From Apostichopus japonicus (Eukaryota > Echinodermata > Holothuroidea > Aspidochirotida > Stichopodidae): DNA of 64,000 nt. The stretch spans positions 8,150,001 to 8,214,000 of the forward strand of contig NC_092575.1 of NCBI RefSeq assembly GCF_037975245.1, written 5' to 3'. The notes beneath the pieces were generated by a model that did not search any database, was not told the DNA's origin, and saw only the letters and a list, made by a program, of their open reading frames with translations. Shown here in pieces: positions 38,001 through 50,000 of the stretch (the first letter of the stretch is position 1; each line of letters starts with the position of its first letter). The position numbers were made by a program, and so were the translations under genes.

Positions 38001-41000
38001 TCCAGGCACTTCTTCCTACGCTAAATCACAGGCATTTCATGCATTAAGCTATACGCCAGGTGATACAGCTCAAGCTCATTTGGCCAAAATTTCCAAAGCT
38101 GCAGCACAATTAAGTTATGGCGAGGACCAAATTAGAGATAAATTGATCTCGACCCTGCCTTTTCAATGCCGCTCAGCAGTGTTAATGTCTGCAACACCAC
38201 AAGCAACAATTGCAGATTTGGTCATGAAAGTACAGTGCTTTTTTGACTTACAAATCCAAAGTCAACCCCCAGCATCTTCCGAACCATTTATGGCAATGCA
38301 CGACAAAGCGTCTTCTGTTCAGACTTCTACTATTTCTGCATCTTCTGAGATACACGAGTTGTGTACCAAAATTCAGGAATTAGAAACCAAGTTTGATCAG
38401 TCACGTAGGTCAGAATCGCAAGACAATCCAAAAGATATGAGGCAAAGATATAGTTCTCGTGATTCTCGTGGTCCTAGGACAGGTCAGAATAATAACAGGA
38501 GAAGGTTACCATATTATAATCCTTCAATTACATGCTATTACTGTCAAAATCGAGGTCATTTTGCACAATATTGCCAAATTCGCCTAAGCCATGAAATGGA
38601 GGCTAATGTAAAGAAAGTACCAACACAGAATTTTCAGTAGGGAGCACTTATGATTGCACTCATCATACAGTGACTCCAGACAAAGTACCAAGTAAAGGAA
38701 GATCGAAACGTAAAGCAAATAATATTTGGAAGAATAGTAATATTCCTAGTTCTAGATATACAGGGAACGACCGTAATGTGGATATTCAACTGGACACACG
38801 TAATTTTGTAAGAGGTACTTTACATGATGGTAAAGGAATTTCATTGTTGTTTGATAGTGGAGCGACACGCTCTATCATTTCTTCTTCTACAGTGCAAAAT
38901 TCAAAGTATTTATCCTCTATACAACCAGTCTCAGTTGATGTAGTAAACCTAAAGTTGGGTAATGGTCAGTTTATTCATGCGTATAGCACGATAACATTTC
39001 AGGTCAAAATTCAAGGTCATGAATTTCAGCTTTCTGCTTTAATTGCTGCAAACCTGACAGGTATTGACTTAATATTAGGTAGTCCAACTCTGAAGGAATT
39101 GAATGGATCTTTGGACTTTACCACAAACTGTTTTAGAATTAAACAAGCCAAAGTCTTCCTTAGGCCAGTGCAGAGATTTGTTATTTACCCAGGTCAGCAA
39201 AGATACATTACTGTACAGGGACGTCTTCCACTATATGCACGAAATGCAGATGTAGTTATTAAACCGTTCCCTCTAATATCTCGTATGTGTCCTTCACGAA
39301 TGTTAGTGAAAATGCATAAAGGTAGAACAAAGATTCTACTAAGGAACATGGGTAACCAGAAATTTTGTCTGCATCCTTCTCGCACAGTGGCTCATTTAAA
39401 TTTAGCAGATATCATTACGGTCACAGAAGACATACCTATTGAATCTCTAGATTTTCTCAATGTCATGAGAGACATCGAGAAACCGTCTCTTTTTCGAACG
39501 AATTCTAACTCTAAAGAGAATCGTGATGAAATTACACGATATAATTTACATCGATATCCACATTTGACAGTCGATGATCCCCTGGTTTCCAAATCTGAAC
39601 AGGAAATCATGAGAGACAACATTAATTTGGAACAAAGTATTCTGAATGTTTCAGAAACAGAGAGCATATATGAATTTCTAGACTCACATAGAGATGCATT
39701 TTCTCTTTATGGTGAATTATCTCACTGTCCAAATTATGAGGCTGATATTACGCTTACTAATGATGAGCCATTTTACATACGTCCCTATAGACTTTCAGAT
39801 GAGGACAAAGTCATTGTCGCCAGTGAGCTTGACAAATTAGTGCGATTAGGAATCTTAGCGGTAGGACATCAGTCTTATACCTCACCGGTTTTCCTAATTC
39901 CAAAGAAGGGAACAAAAGACAAACGGGTTGTCACAGATTTTCGCTACTTGAACAGTAGAATAAAACGTCTCAATCACCCTTTTCCTTTACTGAATGAGAC
40001 TATCCGTACCATAGGGTACTCTGGAGCCAAAATTTTGGGTGTTCTTGATTTAAAGTCTGCTTTCTTCTGTCTGCCACTTAGTGTTCATGCACAACAGTAT
40101 ACGGGTATTGCTTCATTTCATGGAGGAAAGCATTATTATTATAAACGCTTACCACAGGGATTGAATTTATCTCCAGCGATCTTTCAGTCGCAAATTAATG
40201 ATATTTTGGCAACGATCCCAAATTCAAATAAGTTCTGTATTGCTCATCATGACGATATTATTGTGTACAGTGCAGACAAACAATCGCACAAACAACACCT
40301 AAAGGCAATTTTTAAGGTTTTAATGGACAACGGATTGAAAATCTCTCCGAAAAAGTGTAGCATTTTTCAAAATTCAGTCCGATATATGGGACATTTGCTC
40401 TCAATAACCCCAGAAGGTGAGGCTTGTATCCAACCTTTACATGATAGATGTGCAGCAATCAGGAACACACCGAAACCACACAATGTTAAGTCAGTAAGAC
40501 GATTTGTAGGTGCAGTTAATTATGTGGCTTCGTTTTTCCCAAATATTCAAGCACTATTGAGACCATTACATCATTTGAGTCGTAAGAGAAAGGTATTTAA
40601 ATGGACAGAGGAACATCAGAGTGCATTTCAAAGTATTAAAGAGTTGTTGTGTAATCCACCTATATTGCATATGCCACAGAAATATGGTCGTTTTGTATTA
40701 TATAGCGACACATCATGAGTAGCAACAGGATCATACCTGACACAAAGAGTTAATGGTAAAGAGAATATTATTGCATATTACTCTAAGATATTACCACCAG
40801 CATGTCAGAGGTATAGTGTCACTGAATTAGAAATGATGGGTCTATTTATTAATGTGACAGCATTCAAACATTTATTGCAAAATGTAGAATTTGAGGCATA
40901 TGTTGATCACTCTGCCATTGTTGAATTGTTTAAGTCAAAACAAGAACCAGCAACTTCACGCTTACGTAAGCTTCTGTTCAAATTGTCAGAGTTTACATTC

Positions 41001-44000
41001 AAGGTTGGTTATAAGAAAGGCTCAGAATTGGTTTTGGCAGATTATTTGTCTAGAGCACCACAGGAATTCCACTCCGAAATAGATCAGGTTGCTCAAGAGG
41101 TCGGTTCTTATGAGGATTTTTCAACTCCACCTAAGGAGACATTTAATCCAATCATGACAAGGTCAATGGCAAGGTCAATGGGAGTCAAAGTTCCAGATTT
41201 ATTTCCGAATAAAGTCACAAAGGAGTCTAAGCAGGATTCCCCAGCCAAAGAATCAACAAATAGAGTTGAAAGGACATTCAGTCCTAAGGCAACACATTCT
41301 AGTGATCATGTTACACAGAGACCACAATCTGAGTCACAAAAGACGACTACACCAGTTAGTTCTACTGATAAGAGAGAAACATATATTCAAAGGCCTATTA
41401 TTACTATGCCTAGTGAAAATAGACATACATATAGTCCTGATGTATTGGTTGTGCCAAATTTTACAAGTGTTTCTCAACCTTCAGAGCCAAGGTTAGTGGA
41501 TCAGAGTAGACATAGAGTGCCAGAGGTAGTCAGAGAACCACCACCAGAATTATTTGCTCAGCCAAAGCCAGTCATAACAAACATTGATCATTTGGTTACA
41601 GGGCACATTCCAAAACAAAAGGAATTGAATAAAGTCATGAAGGCAATTCAAGGAAAGCTGATCAAAAACTATGATCTGCCATTTGATGTAAAAGAGTTGC
41701 AAGTTCAACAACAAACTTGTCCTTACTACAAACCAATTTATGATTTTCTTGCCCACGACATTATTCCAAGTAATGTTAAGCATGCTAGAACTGTTCGTTC
41801 TCAAGCAGAGGATTATTTGTTATGTAATAGTTTGTTATTCAGGATATTTTTGCATGAGACTAATGATGCTAAGATGACTCTTCAGTTAGTCGTACCTGAG
41901 ACTATGGTAGAACAAATAATATCTTGATGACTTGTTAAGTAATCATCAGGGTGTAATGCGTACATATTTGACCATTAGACAGCATTTCTATCTGCGCAAT
42001 ATGTTTCAACGCATCAGTAATTATATTCAGGCATGTCTCCGTTGTCAAGAATTCCGTAAGAAACCGGACAAATTGAGACAATATCATGCTCGCATTCCTG
42101 ATTCTTATCGTCCTTTTGACAGACTTAGTCTGGATTTCAAGACTATGCCCATAACGGCTACAGGATTTAAACATTTGATGGTTGTTTGTGATGAGATCAC
42201 TAGATTTGTTGTATGTGTTTCTCTTAAGACTCTTGATGCTGAAACAATATGTGAAGCATTATTGCAGAGGGTAGTCACAACCTTTGGTCCACCGTCTTGT
42301 ATCATAAGTGATGCGGCAGCTTCTCTTACAGGAAAATTAGTGGAGCTCTTAAGTAAAGCTTTAGGCATTGAACAAAAGTTCATCAGTGTAAGCAATCATG
42401 GAAGCTTACAGGTTGAAAGACACATTCAGACTCTTTCAAATTTCCTCAAAGTGAACTTAAATCAGTTTGGTACGGATTGGGTACGATTTGTCCCAACATC
42501 AGCCTATGCATATAACACATTTTCCTCTCCTCAGTTAGGTAGCTATAGCCCATTTGAACTTGCATTTGGACGTAAGCCGCCAAATCTTACAAATTTATCG
42601 TTCAATCCAATGGCAGGATTATCACAATCTCATGGAGAATATGCTGCATTGTTAAAGAAACGATTTGATCATTTGTCAAGGGTAATGTTAGTCTTACAAA
42701 AGAAGCAACAAGATGCTCAAAATGTTAAGATAAGTGCAAAACTGGACAAAGGTGCAATTTATTCAACGGGTCAATTAGTGTATCTGTATAAGCCAACGTC
42801 TTCCTCCTTGACTGCGAACTCTCGCAAAATTGCTGCAGAATGGTGTGGACCATTAGTGATCCATCAAGTTTTAGATAGGACTCATTATTTGTTGGCCACT
42901 CTCAAAGGAGAAATTCTTAGTGATGTATTCAATTATAACAGGCTTAAACCATGTTTTGTAAGAGCATCTTCTGAAACTAAGAATATCACTAACATTCAGA
43001 AATTGCGTCAGGTCTTGAAAACAAAGGGTTCATCAAGTGAAAAGGTTGCTCGAATGAGAAATGTATTGAGTAGTAACACTTCTAATGCAGAAAATGTTAA
43101 TGTCATGCAAGATGCACATATTGAGTTTCATGATGAGTTTGGTAACATTTTGCCAGGGGTAACTTCAGATCATGTCATGTGTCTTATGACCACTAAGCCA
43201 ATGAATGTTGCATCCTTTTTAGAGAATAGAGCACATAATGAAGGATTAGCAATTCCATATCCTTCCATGAAAGATAGCATATTAAGGCAAAAGAAAGTTT
43301 TTGCAAATGCTCCACAAGGAGACATGAAAGTCCAACGTGCTCGATACAAATTGGGTGAATTACAGGTTCTGGTCACCTATCAGACACCATGTTTTCCAAC
43401 AGGCTTTAAGAGTCACGATTTTTGGTGGAATGTAGGAAAATATTCCAACACAGAGGAAATAATGAATTTTCTCCATGAAAAGGGATTGAACATTACAGGC
43501 AGTCCAGGCAGGATGTTGCAAACATTATATGGTTAATATGTATAACTGCATATTGCTTTAAGTTCAGATGAACAGGTGTTTTACCCACGATTGTATGAAT
43601 GGAATGCGTCATGGCAATTACCTGCATACCTGTTAAGTGGAAGTCATTGTACTGTATGGTGTAACAATATAAGCTTTATTGTTTAAAACGCCACCAAGTG
43701 ACCTAGTTTCATCTTTTATAACAAATATGTAGTGAGTATACCTAATTTCTCCTTATGAATTCGTTCAAACGTTTACCCGGCAATTAGAACATATCCGGAA
43801 TATTAGCAACATGGGTTTTCATATATTGAGAAATATTTTAAGGATATTTACATTGCATCATTGATGTTATATTGAAGGCTATTCAGAGACAGCATTGAAG
43901 ATGTGCAACTTTTGCTTACAGCAACAGTTATCGAAGCAAATGAAAGTATAGATGTTTTGAGGAACTTATGTATATATTTTCTTTTCCTCAAATATTCATG

Positions 44001-47000
44001 CAAAAGTAAATTTCATCATGAAGTTGAAAAGACAAGATGTTAAGTAATATGTTAATTTGAAGAAAGATTTGTTGATGTCATAGTTTATGGGGTCTCTTTT
44101 ATGGTATCGAATATCTAGTACTTTGGTACTTTACTAGATCAATTCGGAGTGCATACCTAGGGTCACCATGCTATCGAGTCACATTTTCTTGATTTTCTTG
44201 GGGTGAATGTATATATGATTCACAAGGTTTCAAAGCAGTTTTGAAACTAAGCCTTCATTAAAGAGGAGGTTTTGTAAAAGAGTTTGTAATATTTTAAGGT
44301 TCTTTTTGAATGTACGAATTTTTTATGGAACGCCAAGGTGTTTTATTCAGTTAAAAGATAACTAAGTCTAGTATTCTCTGATCTCTCCCCAATTCACGGC
44401 ATGATTTCACTTTTGATATATATGTATTATTGATGTATGAAATGCATAAATGTATTTTGTAAGAGATACTGCATATTTTGCTGTGTCATGTAACTTTAAG
44501 ATATCTTAATGACATTTTTTTTTTTTTTTAATAGATTACATCATATGATGTCATCAATATTGAAGAGGTACACTTCAATTTCAAAGTCATGGAGATAGTG
44601 TCAATGTATATACCATATGATCATTTTAATAATTCGTAACCAAGATGTTAACCTTTGAGATATATGAAGGCCATTTATTGAAGTCAATGAATATTAGTGA
44701 ATGTGCTTACAGTACTCTACCTTCTTGAGATAATGATAAGTTAAAGCAGTATGATGTTAAAATTTTGGAGTATCCAAAAATTTTAAAAGATTGAGGGGGA
44801 TGTTATGAAATAGTGATACCATCTCTTTGATGTTACTGAAACGCTCCATCGAGACACCTTACAGGCCTCTTATGTATTTATCTAGGTCATGGATTCAGTT
44901 TTCCCACGAGAAGTTTTTAACTATCTTATTGAATCTTGGTACAGGGCCTTTTCCCAAAATAGATTCCATTATGTCTGTGGAACATTCGAGAAGGTTCTCT
45001 CACGTGGTATGGAAGTTTCCATAGAAAGGGGATGGACTTCCAAACTCCCAACCAATCAGGGCAGATCAGTGCCAGTGCACATATTTTTATATTATTAAGT
45101 TAATACAGGATGGTCAGGTTATTGGCTGCCTACTGATTGTGCGCAGAGGATTTTTATGGAAGTAAGGTATAAAAGAAAAAGGAGGTCAGAAATTTATCAC
45201 TCCGTGATCAATTTATCACTTGATCAGCAAATTTATCACTCCGTCAGCGCTCCGTGATCAGTTCGTTGCTTCGTCACCATTTCATCACTCCTAATTGTTT
45301 AATTGACGGAGTCAAGTCAAGTCAAATCATTGTAATTTAGTTTTATTTGTAAAGAGAATCGACAGAGAAGAAATTATACCGAATCATTAATCAAATCCTA
45401 TCTCGTCAAATTGTTTTTTGTGTGAAGTCATTGTTTTCTTCCGTTCGAGACATCTCCTGAAGAAGCGTAAATACGGCTTCAAGATATCCCAGTACCTTTC
45501 TATCGCGAGTCCCGATATAGTTTTACTATCGGAGGAAGCGGGCTCGTCACAATATTACAGTATAGTAGTAGAAAGACTAAGTAGTAGATGATGAAATGCT
45601 ACAAACGATAGAATGTCTTCCTCAGATTCCAAAGGTCAAACATAATTTTCATCTGGACGATCCTTTTAACTCATTCTTCCTTAACCACACTACTGTTGGG
45701 TTTTGTAATGTTGTATAAATATTTGTACAGGATATTAATTTCAAATCTAAAACCAGAGCAAGTGTTCCTATATATGAGGCTAAACTTAACTGCACTGAGC
45801 ATGGCATATGCAAATAATATCCAATTATATGGTATCAATCAAAGATTTTTGAATTTGTTGTCCATAGTTTAAACAATCTTTAAACAATCTTCCTAAATAA
45901 AGGAACTCACAAAGTTCCAAATTCAAAGTACATTTTTTCCACCAAAATCAAGATTTGGAATTAAATGCCAGTCACAGTTAAACCCAAAGTCTGAAGTGCA
46001 CTACAGAATCAAATTGAAAACTTGATATGTGCTTACCATTTGATGCTGTGACTTCCTGTCAGAAAGAGGATTAATCCAAGACTAAATGATGCAACATATG
46101 AGATAACTGTTATTCCTAAAACTGTAGTCTAAAAAGAGTGAAATGTAAAAGATGAGTAACAAATGTCGAAATCATTTTCAGTCCAACCATGAAAGAATGG
46201 AATGATGAAAAGTGTTAGGCTAACTAATGGTAATGTTGATGATAATATTGTACTAAAGTTTTGAAATTGCATGAAAAGGTCTAGAATCAATTGATCACCA
46301 GATTGCAGTCACTGAAATTATCAACGGAACATTAATACATGTTCTACTCACTGCGAATGTAAAGTTCACCAAACAAATCATTGCTGCAATAAAACTGACA
46401 ACATTCGTGACTTACAGTAGTTACCAGTGAATCAATTATATCTGTATTTGATTTACATGCATTAGCTTCAGTTTGATCAACTTTCAGCTCTAATATTAAT
46501 AAATGATAGAACCCTTTTGCACATCATCAGATTAACTCATTCTAAATGATGTACGCACGGCTGGTGCAATGCATCATCTACACTAATCGCTATGAAGCAA
46601 TTTATCCTTGTAATCAGCTAGTTTTCCGAGTCAATTGATGATTGTAACATCTTACATGCATTGTAGGCCTGCTCTCATTCTTCTCTGAGGTCTTTAATAG
46701 AGAAATGTGGTATTTACCTTCACAACAACTGGTCTATCATCAATGTAGCTAACCAACTGTTTACTGGTCTGCATGACAAAGTGCACAACTGCAATTGCTT
46801 CTAGCATCATCAACAGTGGTTCAGAAGACAAGATGACTTGAGTATAGACCCAGACCAGCATGGATGGGAATAGATTCACTGGAAGAGCTACCAAGACAAC
46901 CAGCAGGGCAGTTGACAGGAATGGGATTTGATTGATCTGAATTAGATAGAAATCAAAAAATAATAACAAAAAAACACATGCAGGGCAAACAAATGTTGTG

Positions 47001-50000
47001 GAACACAAATGAAATTTATTAACAAATCAAGACAAATGACTGATGGATGGATTAGTGAAATAAATTTCATTTAATATTTGACTTATCATCAATTTCTCCA
47101 CAATGGTTGACATTTTAACATGCACATTCTGAAGTGGCAGACCAGGCACAAATTTGTATGACTTTTTCATGCAAGCAAAGGGCATTGGAAGCACAAAAAA
47201 ATAATGAAATTATACTGTAGGTCTTCTCAGATTTACCCACACATCTACAGCAAACCAAATTCTTTTTAGTCATTATATTAATAATAGTAATAATTTTGTC
47301 CTGGAAGGCAGTTATTGTGGGACACAAAGCAGTCACATATGCATGTGGCAGAGAATAATTTTAACATATTCATCCAGTATCCCATTGCAAAATGCTATGC
47401 AAAATTGGCAAATGACTATGCAAGTACACACATGTCTTGCATTTTATGTACATAGCAACCATAGTATGTTACTTCTGACAAAATGTAGCCCCCTTCAAAA
47501 CTGCTGCACATAATTTAAACAGTAAAATAATCAGGTTTATTTTTGCGACGATTGTAAACCACCACAAATGTGGGAGAAGCCCACAAGGGCTTATAAATTA
47601 CAACTTTCATGTTGGGTGGCTTCCAATTCAACATTTTAACTCAAATTTGGAATTTTTTCAATTTAGAAAGTCATTTCAAATGGGAAAACTATAGATTGCT
47701 CTTGGATGAAAAACCCAGCTGGGGATCGAACCCCCTATTTGCTACACCTCACTACTTCAAATACCACCGCCTTAATCCACTCCGCCACAGCCACACAACA
47801 ACATTTCCCTACGACAGTACAATGAGTACATATTCAGTCACATGTTCTAATGAATGCAATGTGCCCATGGCAACCGTAGGAACATGCATCTGGTGAAATC
47901 CAAGTTATATTAAATGTTAATTAATGTTGGATTTAATTAAATTAAATTAAATTAATTAAATTAATGTTGGATTTAATTAAATTAAATCCAAATTATATTA
48001 AATGTTACATGCTGACAAAACTGTTAAGCAAATATACATACTACTGGAAGGATATCAGCAATGAATGTATGCAACATCAGAATGAGGGAAAGACGAACAA
48101 CCACGTCAGGACCACATAATGAGGCAAGAAGAGGCATCAATACCAGGAACATCCACTGGATCCCTGGGATATACCTGACACATGGAAAACAGAGTAACCA
48201 CATCATTGTGTTGACCTGTAAAGTAACTGCATAGAAAGAAAAGAATTGCAAATGCTAACAATGAAGTATAGTAAGTTATTACCATTTCATTTGCATTGAA
48301 AGCCTTTTCTTTTTGTCATTGCACTTTATAAGAGCAGCCACATTTTACATTGCTGAAATGACAGCATCTGCATTTGAGGATCCACTTCAAATTATTAGCA
48401 TTGGACTTCAAATACACACATGAACAAAACTTACAACATCACAATGCTAGGTTTTCTCAAAGTTAAGGCTTGGACTTATATTTTTCCACTCTGCATCCAA
48501 GCATACACTTATGAATATTAGCCTTGGACTAATCATTTAAATAAAATGGTTAATTGTAATATGATGTCAATGGGATCTAGGAGAAAGAATGATTAGCTCT
48601 GGAAATATAAACTGGGCTACTGTGCATTTGAATACTTAGATAGGTCTCCAAAGCGGCCCTGCACTCTACAGTTACTCACAAGTTTCAAAAATATCAGTAG
48701 CAGTACAAAATAGGCTAATCGCCAGTAGTCGCGATTACACTTTGGAAGTTCGATTAATCGCGCCCAAAACCTAAGTTGCGATTACTCGACTACAAGCTAG
48801 CACTACACATAATTTGCTTTGAAAAATAGCCTAACCTATCAAAAACAACACTAAAGCATTTTGTCAGCAAATATCAACGTATACAGGTTCTCACAATGCT
48901 ACACTAGCACTGTGCTGTGTTAAAAATCAGCAAGCACCCGCTCCAGTTAAATTCATGCGTTTGCTTGTCAGTAACACGCTTGTTCTGCAATGCAACATTC
49001 AGTCCTAGACTCCTAGTAATGTTTAATTATTGCGCTAATTTGTAACTTATTAATCTTTTACATTTGCCAAAGTATTTATAATTTCTTCAAACATGTTTAC
49101 AATAACTTCATAACTGGCCTGGTTCTCATTCATCCGATGTCTGATAAAGTGTGTCAGTTGCGGTGTAGTTTAATTTCAATGTGCAAAATATGTGCCTGCT
49201 ATCGCATTAGACTAGAGCCTAGCCTAGAACATCCTTCTACAGAAAACTCTTGCATACTAAACATCAAACTGCTACAAGTGTTACATATATTCATTGATTG
49301 CATGTTTGCTCAAGTTTTATTAGTGCTAGTAGTTGTAGTAGCCTCGTAGATTCATTCGAAAGTTTTTGATTTACTGTGAAGGATTTTAAGAAACGTTACA
49401 GATTGAAAGTTGTTCACTGTTTTTGTTTGGTAGATGTTTTACCATGATTTAGACACCACACGATATGACAGGAAAGAATAAAGAAATAAAGACAGTGCAC
49501 CAAACTGTGAGAAAGATTTGTTTTGACTATTTCTACAATGTAAAAAAGACAGTGGTGACATCATAACTGTAACCGGGTAATCGCGAGAAAAGCTATGCGA
49601 TTAATTGACTACAAAAGAAAGAATCAACTATCAGTATCAGCACTAATAAAGGGACAAACTAAAACGAATGACAGCGAATGACCGAATGACAATTGACTTT
49701 GTACAGGGTTAATTATCATTTGCGAATGACAGCGAATGGCAGCGAAGGACAACGAAGGACAGCGAATGACAACGAAGGACAGTGTTGAGAAGAGATAGAA
49801 TGATTAACGGAGTGGAGTAAATGCGGTTATTGGTTTTCTGCGCAAAAATGATTTGAGGAAAATCGCATGTTACGTGGTTGCAGGGTTTTGGTGTAATTTA
49901 CGGATAGAAATCACAGGGAAAGTTTTTGTGTGAGAATGCACTTGAGTGCTGTGCTTTTTACCTCTGTAGATTTATATAGAAAGATAACTGAAGCCGTTTC

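Larger units (their letters stand above)
36255..45559 (+). mobile_element. Ty3/Gypsy-type LTR retrotransposon, 9,305 bp
   Basis: Complete element with two 759-bp LTRs (36,255-37,013 and 44,801-45,559) that look identical base for base, start TG and end CA, and are flanked by the 4-bp target-site duplication GTAT (36,251-36,254 and 45,560-45,563). Internal order is a leader with putative PBS, gag, protease, RT, RNase H, integrase, a 1.26-kb non-coding tail and a polypurine tract. This is the Ty3/Gypsy order. No env frame is present. Pol is interrupted by a TGA codon and by a frameshift, and the RT active site reads HHDD. Identical LTRs indicate a very recent insertion. It is antisense to the host membrane-protein gene, inside one of its introns. 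Confidence 0.95.

Noticed and set aside
43537-44784. env gene in the LTR element
   Set aside because: No frame above 60 codons and no signal peptide or membrane span in this interval.
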